The translations under genes were made by a program, and so were the position numbers. Source: Lepus europaeus (taxonomy: Eukaryota > Chordata > Mammalia > Lagomorpha > Leporidae). From it: a DNA stretch of 64,000 nucleotides. The stretch spans positions 19,499,218-19,563,217 of the forward strand of contig NC_084850.1 of NCBI RefSeq assembly GCF_033115175.1. Reading direction: 5' to 3'. The notes beneath the pieces were generated by a model, which saw only the letters and a program-made list of their open reading frames with translations, searched no databases and was not told where the DNA came from. Positions within the stretch are counted from its first letter, which is position 1, and every line of letters starts with the position of its first letter. Shown here in pieces: positions 37,901-45,680 of the stretch.

Positions 37901-39378
37901 AATACAACAATAAAACCTACAGTCAACTAATAAGCTAACCACAAAATCCACTTTTTTTACTGTACAGAAGCACACATATATTTCCACTTAATTATTCAAT
38001 ATTTGAATGCAAAGAGCACATAGAATGGAAGTGCGATGTGGTATACAAAGAACGAGACTCATAAAGCCAAACGATCATTTGAAATCTATCACTAATGAAA
38101 TCACAATTTAGAATCAGAATCAATTCAGGGCAAATCCAACTAGTTTTGGGGGAAAATGGACTATTATATGTTAGAAAAGTGCTTATAGCATCACACCAAT
38201 TCAATCAACATTCAGTACACACAGGAATGGGGGAAATTTAAAACTCAAAGTTTGAAGAGGTAAGGGCCTCAATAACACAAAAATGCAGAACGATAAATTA
38301 ATCCACTACGAGACTACTGTTAAAAGTACTCAGAAGGCTGAAGAAAGCCAATGCCTCAAGCTGGCACTACCTGTACTTCTGTAAAATAGCAAATTTTATA
38401 AAGTTGGAGGACTTTCAATATATACAAATATAAAATGCGAAAGAAAAGTAGAAATGAAGACTTTTTCACAGATCAGTCTAATCACACAATGGAGACACGC
38501 TGTGTTTTGTTGGTTTGCATGTCTTGGTGTGCTATTAGTAGCCTTTCTGGCCTTCACAGGAGACTCAGAATAACAGAGTGCTTCTACAGCAAAGTTTACA
38601 GAACCAAGTTTCACTAGTTATGTTACTTCCAAGCTGAAATAAAATATCTAACAATTTCCCAGTGCTCCAAACTAACATGCACACATCTTTTCCATCCATA
38701 CTCTGCGCATCCCTCATCGTATTCTTGTGGATGTAAAGTTCAAACACACATGCCTAAGGACAAACGCAGCAGGCAGAGAAAGCAAGGAGCAAACAAAGTT
38801 CATTCAGCACAGGTATATAAACAGCAACTTTTTGTAAACGAAGACATATGCTAAACGTGAATTCCTACGATAAGTGAGGGCGGCTATCTGAGATGATCAG
38901 CTACGAAATTTTCTTTTTGTGTTTTTCCTCTTTGCAATAAAAAACAGTCATCAATGGAATAGCCAACTGTGACCTTCACAGACAAAATAAAGCACGGAAA
39001 AGGCATTTAAGACCCCATGCGAAAGATTTACGTTCCTTTACACATCAGTTCTGCAAAAGACACAACAAAAACAAGCGTCACCATCCAGGGGGGCGAGGAC
39101 CACAGACCTGAGTGAGCACAGCAAACGTAAAAGTGCTCTGTGAAGCTGGCCAGGCGGCCCACTCTGCAGTGGCGCCCGTGCTACTCCCTTACCTTGGGGA
39201 ACCAAGCCTTCTTGTCTAGGTCCCACTCGTACGGGGTGTCAGCCGCCTGCTGCCCGAAAGAATCGGGTTCTCCGCCGGGATCGTTCTGGGTGTCACCCTC
39301 CTTGGTGTCTCCGTACAATTCTTGCATTCGCAACTGCTCATCAAACTCGTCGTTCCCACCCAAGTTGTTGCCGCTCAT
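19812..39378 (-). CDS. HTATSF1: HTATSF1 (Tat-SF1), nine coding exons, full-length
   Basis: This gene encodes the nuclear RNA-binding protein Tat-SF1, which works with the U2 snRNP (SF3B1) and transcription-elongation machinery and was named as a cofactor of HIV Tat. Joining 39378-39193, 37524-37344, 36545-36498, 36028-35874, 32792-32629, 31222-31123, 23018-22929, 22027-21890 and 21050-19812 gives an uninterrupted 766-residue frame; human is about 755 by recall. RRM1 has RNP2 NVYVSG (134-139) and RNP1 GDGLCCYL (182-189). RRM2 starts near residue 264 and carries the R-W-F motif (335-337) typical of U2AF-homology motifs, which bind ULM peptides. Exon 9 encodes a long Glu/Asp/Ser/Lys-rich tail ending SSDDDDDI. 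The ATG (39376-39378) has A at -3. Introns 1 to 8 measure about 1668, 798, 469, 3081, 1406, 8104, 901 and 839 bases. All are GT-AG except intron 2, which is GC-AG. Identity is essentially certain; exact boundaries are inferred from splice consensus, phase and remembered human protein. Confidence 0.96.
21208..21507 (+). mobile_element. CSINE in HTATSF1 intron 8
   Basis: Old C repeat (gacaagtgttgtggtagtgc to ctccctgtcaaactagttaa), antisense to the host gene. Confidence 0.75.
21890..22027 (-). CDS. HTATSF1: HTATSF1 coding exon 8 (UHM RWF motif)
   Basis: 46 codons, residues 309-354, from [20 protein letters not shown] to AWDGTTDYQ. It holds the RRM2 RNP1 strand and the R-W-F motif (335-337) that in UHM domains receives the tryptophan of a ULM ligand such as SF3B1. 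Acceptor tgtttttctag, donor GTAAAT. Confidence 0.94.
22270..22505 (+). repeat. MIR SINE in HTATSF1 intron 7
   Basis: Clear MIR core (gttagttaccagctgaatga, ccttggacaaagtgttcaat, aaaatgggtggaataatgcc). Confidence 0.75.
22929..23018 (-). CDS. HTATSF1: HTATSF1 coding exon 7
   Basis: Exactly 30 codons, residues 279-308: [20 protein letters not shown] followed by [10 protein letters not shown], the first helix and second strand of RRM2. Acceptor gtattttggcag, donor GTAAGT. It is bounded by the 8.1-kb intron 6 on its 5' side. Confidence 0.93.
23751..24663 (+). mobile_element. L1_Oc 3' end in HTATSF1 intron 6
   Basis: About 880 bases of rabbit L1 3' end (ttgatcataatgataggact to tttactaaataaaagttaaa), flanked by the imperfect repeat aagattctccttag / aagattccccgtag. 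It is antisense to HTATSF1. Confidence 0.85.
25684..26029 (+). mobile_element. CSINE, first of a pair at one target site
   Basis: Young C repeat (ggctggcgctgcggctcact) with a CT microsatellite and a CAA-rich tail. It is flanked by aaaaccctctgt at 25684-25695 and 26018-26029. Confidence 0.88.
26018..26363 (+). mobile_element. CSINE, second of the pair
   Basis: A second C repeat of the same young type shares the middle copy of aaaaccctctgt and ends at a third copy (26352-26363). Confidence 0.88.
27196..27362. repeat. MER5-like hAT DNA-transposon fossil
   Basis: Text such as tactagccacatgtgcttag, ggaactgaatttttaatctg and tctaccatgctggacagagc matches the MER5-type ends I remember. Confidence 0.5.
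27655..27815 (-). repeat. LINE L2, 3' end fragment
   Basis: Complement of the L2 terminus (ttgtgccagccacaattcta, tggctctcatggagctcatg). Confidence 0.55.
28050..29107 (+). pseudogene. YBX1: YBX1 processed pseudogene (intron 6 of HTATSF1, antisense)
   Basis: The stretch matches YB-1 mRNA from the 5' UTR (agagagcggaccccagagag) through an ATG at 28187 ([11 protein letters not shown], like MSSEAETQQPP). It continues through the cold-shock domain (NDTKEDVF, then [12 protein letters not shown]-like) and the C-terminal end (QGDETQ...NFNY...[10 protein letters not shown]) into the 3' UTR (tttagtcattcaacaag). There are no introns. Stops and frameshifts occur, for example a TAG after the [14 protein letters not shown] segment, and the middle is rearranged. 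A 3' open frame remains (28619-29440) but it lacks the start and the cold-shock domain and runs into a SINE, so I call it non-functional. The source was identified from memory. Confidence 0.88.
29108..29410 (+). mobile_element. CSINE at the 3' end of the YBX1 pseudogene
   Basis: C repeat from ggggctggtgctgtggcata to a CT-rich tail. It starts directly where the YBX1 3' UTR match stops (gaacaagag). Confidence 0.82.
29676..30106. repeat. Tigger/mariner-like DNA transposon fossil
   Basis: About 427 bases with inverted ends cagatgcatctcagctta and the complement of taagttgaggaccatctg. TA dinucleotides flank both sides (29676-29677 and 30105-30106), the mariner-type target. The body resembles a common mammalian nonautonomous Tigger-type repeat, remembered not searched. 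Confidence 0.6.
31123..31222 (-). CDS. HTATSF1: HTATSF1 coding exon 6
   Basis: Finishes Lys245 and encodes residues 246-278: [19 protein letters not shown], then [14 protein letters not shown]. This is the linker and first strand of RRM2 (the UHM). Acceptor ttacaatag, donor GTAGGA, ends in phase 0. Confidence 0.93.
31551..31882 (+). mobile_element. CSINE in HTATSF1 intron 5
   Basis: C repeat (gctagcaccgtggcgtagta to caagtaaataaataaatctt), antisense to the gene. Confidence 0.85.
32168..32250. repeat. TA-rich simple sequence
   Basis: Two alternating TA tracts with short interruptions in HTATSF1 intron 5, intergrading with A/T-rich DNA. Confidence 0.6.
32629..32792 (-). CDS. HTATSF1: HTATSF1 coding exon 5
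   Basis: Residues 191-244 plus two bases of Lys245. It encodes [20 protein letters not shown], then the end of RRM1 and a lysine-rich linker ([13 protein letters not shown]). Acceptor tttctaaag. The donor is AA|GTTTGT, placed here because the next exon supplies the G of the lysine codon and then CAG TTG GAT. Confidence 0.92.
32847..33743 (-). pseudogene. Unidentified processed retrocopy in HTATSF1 intron 4
   Basis: A unique-looking segment (about 32864-33726) is flanked by a 17-base direct repeat, acaaacaacaaagattt, at 32847-32863 and 33727-33743. On the minus strand it ends ATTGAAATAAAATTGCAGTAT followed by an A run: a polyadenylation signal 10-20 bases before a poly(A) tail. These are the marks of an L1-mobilised mRNA copy. 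I find no long open frame, so it is probably a 3' UTR fragment of a 5'-truncated cDNA. I do not recognise the parent gene. It is not a CSINE or L1_Oc. Confidence 0.72.
33780..33990 (+). repeat. MIR SINE in HTATSF1 intron 4
   Basis: MIR landmarks: ctagctatataaacgtgggc, aagttattcaagttccctaa, and the end ggtaggtactcaataaattc. A second MIR scrap may follow at 34005-34080. Confidence 0.65.
34154..34480 (+). mobile_element. CSINE in HTATSF1 intron 4
   Basis: C repeat (gggggctggcaccgtggtat to tgcctttcaagtaatttttt). Flanks aactttgttta and aatctttgtttta look like a decayed target duplication. Confidence 0.82.
35347..35555. repeat. hAT-type nonautonomous DNA-transposon fossil
   Basis: Matches a common mammalian repeat from memory: gtaaatattttaagtttcat, gtggctgtgttccaataaaa, ctttatttacaaaaacgggt. 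Family name not assigned. Confidence 0.5.
35874..36028 (-). CDS. HTATSF1: HTATSF1 coding exon 4
   Basis: Completes Gly139 and encodes residues 140-190, from [18 protein letters not shown] to GDGLCCYLK. This is the core of RRM1 including RNP1. Acceptor aatgttacag, donor GTTAGT, phase 0 at the end. Confidence 0.93.
36498..36545 (-). CDS. HTATSF1: HTATSF1 coding exon 3 (48-base micro-exon)
   Basis: A short exon completing Gly123 and encoding [15 protein letters not shown] plus the first base of Gly139. It contains most of RNP2 of RRM1. Acceptor gtatttttag; donor GTTCGT is a weak match to consensus. It is shorter than 60 codons, so a simple ORF scan misses it. Confidence 0.92.
36822..37128 (-). 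mobile_element. CSINE in HTATSF1 intron 2
   Basis: Complement of an old C repeat (gatatcttccatctgttgtt to gctgcaccacaataccggtc). It lies inside the 798-base GC-AG intron and makes up over a third of it. Confidence 0.75.
37344..37524 (-). CDS. HTATSF1: HTATSF1 coding exon 2 (GC donor)
   Basis: Residues 63-122 plus the first base of Gly123, starting [19 protein letters not shown] and ending EKRKSES. The acceptor is tgtttag. The only donor that keeps phase is CAG|GCAAGT, a textbook GC-type donor. The following exon starts GA TGG, completing Gly-Trp as in the human protein. Confidence 0.93.
39193..39378 (-). CDS. HTATSF1: HTATSF1 coding exon 1
   Basis: Residues 1-62, beginning [20 protein letters not shown] and ending AWFPK, then donor GTAAGG (phase 0). 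The exon sits at the edge of the CpG island. Just upstream of the ATG the minus strand reads like a possible acceptor (cttctgggctag, then GTAGGAAAC). A separate non-coding first exon inside the island is therefore possible; I cannot decide this from sequence alone. Confidence 0.93.
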
Positions 39379-39384
39379 GTTTCC

Positions 39385-40180
39385 TACCTAGCCCAGAAGC
39401 AGGGTTCAGACGAGCGAAGAGGCCGAAAAGACGCCAGAGAGGGGAATCTGAGGAGGTCGGCCGTGCTCCGCTCCCGCCCCGCGGCCCCCCGGCCCGCCTC
39501 CCCACGGCGCCCCAGCAATCCCCGGGAAGTCGGGACCGCTCGCCGCCGCGCCGCCCCTCGCTCCGCGCGGCTGTCCGCCCGCCCACTGCGCGCGCGCGCG
39601 CCGATCCTCCCAGCTCGGCCCCGCCACCGCCCACCTGGCTTGAACCGCCGGGCCTCGGCGCCGCCGCTCGGTCCAGGGCGCGGCGAGAGCGCGCACGCGC
39701 GCCGCCGCCGCCGCCGATCGGGTCTGAGACGACTGCAATTCTCGCGGCAGCGTCAGGAAATGACTTCAAACGGAGCCCTCCTCAGGCTGACGCAGTCGCC
39801 ATTGTGGGCGCGCTGTGACGTCCTGTGTCGCGCCGACACGCCTACCATGACGTCAAAAGGTGCCGACGAGGGCCTGAGGCGCAGGGTCCGAAGGGGCGGG
39901 GCGCCAGGGAATGCGCGGTTGTCGTGCGTTGACGACCACCGTGCTTTCCTCTGGACGAGATGAGGTCCTCTAGGGCAATGCAGCCCCTGGGGGACCTTAG
40001 GCCCCGTGGGTCTTCGGAAGGTTTGGCCTGGCTGACCTAGTCCAGGCGGTACCCCAAAGGAAGGCGTGGGAATACTGCCTTGCAGTGGGCGCCATCTTGG
40101 GGGAGTGGGCGGGACGGGCAGGACAGGTTTCTTTCGCTTCCTTAAAACGCAAAAACGTCGCGTCTCCGTCGCCCAAAAGC
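39385..40180 (-). promoter_or_regulatory. HTATSF1: HTATSF1 CpG-island promoter
   Basis: A strongly GC- and CpG-rich stretch begins next to the HTATSF1 start codon. It includes a CG-alternating run (about 39588-39602) and a GCC run (about 39697-39713). It contains a full CRE palindrome TGACGTCA (39848-39855) and a half-matching TGACGTCC (39816-39823). A YY1-like GCCATCTTGG (40091-40100) lies further out. There is no obvious TATA box, as expected of a broad housekeeping promoter. Open frames on both strands here are composition artefacts. Confidence 0.85.
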
Positions 40181-40619
40181 TCTTCCCTGCTTAGGTGTCA
40201 TGTCTTTTACTTATTTGTTTCTGATTGCCCTGGGATAGGCTCCGGCTCTGGCTCATCTTCGTAGCCTAAGCACCTGCTGCGGGATTTGCTGTCTAGTGTG
40301 CAGTGACTGAATGAACGAACAAACCAAGGATAGGCAGAAGGATCAACCTTTACCTAATCTCAGACTCCTGTTTGATCGTCTCATGCCTTCCTCTGGACGA
40401 AGAGTTGGATTCTGCCTGCCTCGTCCTCCACGATTCAGAAGTGCTCAAGCCCCAAACTTGAAACTTAAACGTAAACATCCCAGTATAAACATGACCTGTA
40501 CTGGCCCAGTAACTTTGTCTTTCCTTTAGAGAGATACAGCATGCTTCTGCTGTAAACAGAACTTTTTTTTCCCTGCAAATTACATGCATTGCTGAGAACG
40601 AAGAAGTCCATATTTGTTA

Positions 40620-40910
40620 CTTGGTATAACAGTTATTGAACTAGTAAGTGTCAGGCAATGTACTAGGCTCTGGTGACTCAACAGTAAACACGATGGGCAC
40701 AGCTCTTGGGAAACAGGCTCAGGAAGGCTGATAAATTCGACAGGAGAGGTATGGGGTGCCAGAGACAGTTCTCAAACTTTTTGATCACTCCCCCAAAATA
40801 CTGAAGAGTCCAAAGAGTTTTTATTTATATGGTTTATATTTACCATTATTTTCAAAAGTCATTTTAATGAGTATTTATTAGTCCATTTAAAAATGACAAC
40901 CCGTTAGGTG
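40620..40910. repeat. Old repeats: L2 end and a second diverged fragment
   Basis: 40620-40735 reads as the complement of an L2 3' end (tgtcaggcaatgtactaggc). 40766-40910 carries cagttctcaaactttttgat and agtccaaagagtttttattt, a common mammalian repeat I cannot name with confidence. Confidence 0.4.
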
Positions 40911-41666
40911 TTCATTGAGGATGGAGAAAAGCTCCTCAGAAAAAATTATTTCTACTATTACAGTGACATTTGCTTCTAAACTTAGCGGCTGAGTATGAAT
41001 TCTAGAAAATCCTGGCTCCTCACATGCCAACTGTGTGAATCCATGGTTTCAACCATAACCACAGTTTTTGAAATAGTAGTTTGGGTGTGTATTTGTTTAT
41101 ATTTTTGTTTTAAGTTACATTTCTTTTTCATTACATTCTTGTTCTGGTCAGAACTATTGGAGAACTGAACTTGCAGGCATTTTCATAATATAGATAATGT
41201 GAGTTTTATTGGGTTCATTTAAACATTGCTAAGTATGTCTTCTTGGATCCAAAAATAGTATACAGTTGTTTTCAGCAATGTGTTATTGGGCTCCCGTTTC
41301 ATTCCTGAGTGAGTCCACAGCATAGGTGATAATGCTACACCAGCCTACTGCAAATGACACTCCTTAAGTGCTTGCTGTATCCACAGCACCTTCCTGATCA
41401 GGTGACCAAAAAGGTTCCTTATGCATGCATAAGTTCCATATCGCCCAGCCACCCTAGTCCAAAGACTGCCCAGAGGCCTGTAGGTGACCTAGCAGGGGAG
41501 CTCTGCATTCTAGATTGGGTTTCACTAACTGAGCCAATGAGAACCCCTCCCAGGAAGTTTGAGTGTGGAACAGATAGGAGTATGGTCATAGTAGCACAGA
41601 GACCCATGTAGGAAAGGTGAAAGACGGAACAGTGACCTGCTGTGAAGAAGTTCCCCAAGGGTTAAG

Positions 41667-42036
41667 AGAAACATCACAGGGGGCCGGCTTCGTGGCACAG
41701 TAGGTTAATCCTCCACCTGCAGTGCCAGCATTCCATATGGGCGCCGGTTCTAGTCCTGGCTGCTCCTCTTCTGATCCAGCTCTCTGCTATGGCCTGGGAA
41801 AGAGTAGAAGATGGCCCAAGTACTTGGGCCCCTGCACCTGTGTGAGACACCAGGAGGAAGCACCTGGCTCCTGGCTTCGGATCAGCGCAGCTCCAGCCTT
41901 TGTGGCCATCTGGGGAGGGAACCAACAGAAAGAAGACCTTTCTCTCTGTCTCTACTTCTCACTGTCTATAACTCTACCTCTCAAATAAATAAATAAATAA
42001 AATCTTTAAAAAAAACAGAGAGAGAAACATCACAGG
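41667..42036 (+). mobile_element. CSINE
   Basis: C repeat (ggccggcttcgtggcacagt to aaataaaatctttaaaaaaa) with the target duplication agagaaacatcacag at about 41667 and 42022. Confidence 0.88.
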
Positions 42037-42134
42037 CAGAGATGGAGGGTCACCAAGTCACTATAATAATAAAGCAGTGGAACTGGGAGATAAAAATAAT
42101 TGTACCTGCAATGGCACTCTATTGGCCATGAGAC

Positions 42135-42465
42135 CGGAGAGTTTTATGTATATATTTTTTATTTATTTTCACTTTCTTTGAAAGTCAGAAAAAGATCTTC
42201 ATCCTCTGGTTCATCCACCAAATGACCACAACAGTTGGGACTGGGCCAGGCTGAAGCCAATGGCCTGTAACTGCATTCAGGTTTCCCATGTGGGTGGCAG
42301 GGACTCAGGTACTTAGCTATCATCTGCTGCCTCCCAGGTGTGTATTAGCAGGAAACTGGATCAGTAGTGGAGTAGCCAAGACTCAGATACTCATATGGGA
42401 TGTGAGTATCCCAAGTTGTAGCTTAACCACTGCACCAAATGCTTTTCCTGGAGAGTTATATTTTA
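42135..42465 (-). mobile_element. CSINE, old
   Basis: Complement of a C repeat (agatcttcatcctctggttc to gcttaaccactgcaccaaat). Flanks ggagagttttat and ggagagttatat are a decayed target duplication. Confidence 0.78.
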
Positions 42466-42469
42466 GCAA

Positions 42470-45069
42470 TACAATTATTTCTATAAGGCCCCATTCCAGT
42501 TTGTTCTCATTTCCCTGTGTAGTCATAAAGTAACTCCCTGGCAACTGAAGCAATCTAGAAGCATCTCTATCCTTATAACTTCTCTTCTTCAAGATTGTTA
42601 GCAAGTTACAGAAACACTCAAGGTAACAAGGAAAATAGGACTAAAAAGGTAAGCAGGAGGTGGTTTCCTGAAACTCTAGGACCACAATAGATAGCCTGCG
42701 TGAAAAGCTGTTAGACCTAAAAGAGGAACCAGCTGGAATCCAGACAGCGAGCTTCTCTCTGGCTTCATTCTTCTCTCTCTGGGTGTTGTAATATGTGTGT
42801 TAGACTCCTAATAGACCAGGACCTTCTTGGTGGATAAAACTCTATTAAACTACAAAAGTATAGACTGCTTGGCTAGAGAAGTTACCTACCTGGACTAGGG
42901 AATCTTTAGGGGAAATACCTGAACCTTACCAAACTAGAGTTTTTTCATAATGACCCTTTCAAACCCACTCTGTTTCTGAATTTTCCTTTCCCCACATTCT
43001 GTGACCTCAAGATTTAGCAAATCCAAGTTTGAAGCATTCCCCCAGTATGAACCCTTCTATATCAGGAATCTACTGGTCTTTGAAAATAGTGAGTTTTTTC
43101 TTAGAAGGAGTTTCATTTCTCCTATTTTCAGCATGTACTCCAGTGTTAAAGATTTTGTAGCAATTTCAACTTTAGTGATGAAGACTTGCCTTTTGGTTGT
43201 ACCTACCTTTGTGACCGTGTGTGTGTGTGTGTTGTAGTGTACTATTATGGTTCCTATTTGAAGTTTTGGGTCAGGAAAGAGCAAAGTTGTGATATATACA
43301 AAATTTGTTTTGCTTATGTCCCATCTGTTATCCCCTTTTTAGGACTTTCCAAAGAAATTAAATCTTCCATAGGAGCATTTCTGACATCACAATAACTGAT
43401 ATGAATGAAATTGTGAATTCTTGGTCCTATTTGTAAGGTGAGCACTGAAAAAGATAATCTGTTACTAAAAAAAAAAGCCACCCCTCCCCAAAAATCAAAA
43501 CAGGGCTGTGAATTTTAATTATAAATTCTTCTGTTTGATTGGGACTTGGCTTATGCCCTTAAAACCATTTAGGGAATTATTTTATATCAGATCTCTAAGT
43601 CACCTACAGATTACTAAGTGTTCTCTTGGCTTTTGTATTCTGGTGCTTCTATCAAGTTATTTCTAAAATGTTACACTTAAGGAAGTAAAAGTATAATTTT
43701 TGCTGAGGGTGAGGAAAACAGTAACAATATTTTGGGGTTCTGGAGCTTGAAAACAATTTTTGGAATTAAAATAGGTTCTCTGTTATATTCTGTCAGAAAT
43801 ATTGTTTTTAGACTATAAAGCTTCACAAGTCATTTAAAATTTTATTTCATATTTATTTGTTTCCCCTACTTTTTACAATGTCTATCTTAATATTATACAA
43901 TATTGGCACCCCCCACTTTAAACAGACCAGTTTTACAGAGATTTGATGTCTAGTGTTAATATATATCCCCTTTTTGAACCACATCATTAGCAAAAATTCA
44001 CAACTATGCAAGCCATTGAGAAAGCTCAAAATTACCAGAAACATACTCAAAAATCAAGTGTTTAAAATACAAATTGAACTATAGTACCAAACATATGCTT
44101 TGATTTGCCCCAAGAATACATTTTCTGAAACCACACATCTAAATCTGACACATCTATTGACAGTGTTTTGGGAAATGACCGTAACAAGGGCATCGTGTTA
44201 ACAAGTAGGAGGAACACAGGATACAACATGAGATCCTGCTGTCTAATTTCCAACAGGAGAGACTGAATAAGTCAGATACTTACAGGACCTAGGCACCAAT
44301 CAGGTTTCAGCAAGCCAAGCAGAAAGCTTGTTATCAGAAAGCTGATAACAACCTCAGATTCAGGTGTTAGGAGTTTCATGTACTTCTCCATGTTTTTAGA
44401 AAGAGGGCACTGCTTACCAGAAAGAAAGGAATTTCCTTAAAGGAAGAATTTCAGACACTGTGACAGCATCAGAGACTTTTTTGATAGCAGTCCTCTTTGG
44501 GGGTCCAAATGACACTCACAAACATAGCTGCTTATTTTGCCTGTGTATGAGGCAAATTCTTTACAATATTTGTAAGAAATAAATTTCCTGGTTATTAATC
44601 AATGGCAGTTGCAAATAAAACTGCATTAAGTCAGTTAATGTTGACCTTGTTAAGGCAAGCACTCTGCCCCGGGACCTTACTCGGTGATTTCTACTTGTTG
44701 ACTCCAACACATTTTCATTTCAATTGCACTGATTTAGTTATAATGGAGTAAAGATGAATGGAAAAGAGCAGTCAGTCTATGAAGGTTTGCTTTTTAAGAA
44801 AATTGTATGAGATGTTTTCTCTCCTTTTGATCCCCTTTTCATGTACAAAGTATAATATGATCTCTAGATTTATACCACATAATAAACACAAACACAATTG
44901 TATGCAAATAACATGAGAAAATTTGTGAGAAATTAGAGGCATCAGAGATGTGATGGAGACAAATTTGATTTTTGACTTTCATTGTGTTTCACTTTCCCTC
45001 CTATCCAAACTCCCTTACAATTTACTGGCATACACAAACTTGTCTTCCTGCACTTAACTGGGACTTCGT
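42470..45069. other. Intergenic between HTATSF1 and BRS3, nothing recognised
   Basis: A/T-rich DNA with a short GT run near 43217-43232. Small frames here (up to 78 codons) show no family resemblance. The part nearest BRS3 is probably its 3' flank. Confidence 0.45.
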
Positions 45070-45075
45070 TTTATT
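45070..45075 (-). terminator. BRS3: Candidate BRS3 polyadenylation signal
   Basis: AATAAA on the minus strand about 195 bases beyond the BRS3 stop. Other A/T-rich matches exist further on, so use of this one is uncertain. Confidence 0.35.
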
Positions 45076-45269
45076 TAGAAAGCCCAATAATATTATTCTT
45101 TTTACTAGGAAGAAAATCATGGTTTGTCTTTTACTCATAGGGTTCCTTCACTCTTAAGATTTCAACACAATTTACAAACAACAAAAATCCGGACACCATA
45201 CACCTATGTACACTTTAAAGTTGGATATACCCGCTTGGAGGGAAAAAACACCTTTTTGAACAGGATGAT

Positions 45270-45680
45270 CTAGACTCTGTCTTCTTCCTTCTTCACACTG
45301 CACCCAGAGAACAAGGTCACACTAATTTCCGACATCTGTGTGCTCCCAGTGCCTGGGACCCTTCCCATCACAGCCAGGTTGTTAAGAGGGGTGTCAGCAG
45401 GAGGTTCAAGCAACTCTGCCTTGCAACAGAATAGCTGAGCTTTAAAATGCTTCTGAAAGGTTTTGCTCAGCCAGTAGAGAGCAAAGGGGTTAACACAAGA
45501 ATTGCTGAAAGCCAGAACCCGAGAGAAAATGGTAACAATAAAATGAATAGCAGAGGGGTCTACATAGGTTTCATAAGTGAATGAGTGGTAGAGATACAGG
45601 ACGTGATTCGGCAACCAGCAGAGGGCAAACAGAGCCACCAGTACCAACACCGTTTTGGCAATTCTCTTCCGGGATTCAAT
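45270..45680 (-). CDS. BRS3: BRS3 coding exon 3
   Basis: Residues 263-398 and TAG stop, starting [18 protein letters not shown]. It covers TM6, TM7 and the C-terminal tail ending KKEEDRV. Acceptor ttcttctgtag. Compared with the remembered human sequence the tail lacks one residue near PPADT and is otherwise collinear. Confidence 0.96.
   Translation of the reverse strand: MESRKRIAKTVLVLVALFALCWLPNHVLYLYHSFTYETYVDPSAIHFIVTIFSRVLAFSNSCVNPFALYWLSKTFQKHFKAQLFCCKAELLEPPADTPLNNLAVMGRVPGTGSTQMSEISVTLFSGCSVKKEEDRV

Noticed and set aside
39322-39963. 213-codon open frame on the plus strand (and 110-142 codon frames on the minus strand) across the CpG island
   Set aside because: GC-rich DNA lacks stop codons by chance. 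The predicted protein is Arg/Pro/Ala-rich with no domain, and it overlaps the HTATSF1 promoter and first exon.
43001-43395. 78- and 69-codon plus-strand frames between HTATSF1 and BRS3
   Set aside because: Short, overlapping frames around a GT microsatellite, with no family resemblance or splice context.
45615-45628. CTCF-like motif CCAGCAGAGGGCAA in BRS3 exon 3
   Set aside because: The final position mismatches the consensus and the sequence is constrained by the coding of the TM6 CWLP region, so a regulatory role is not supported.
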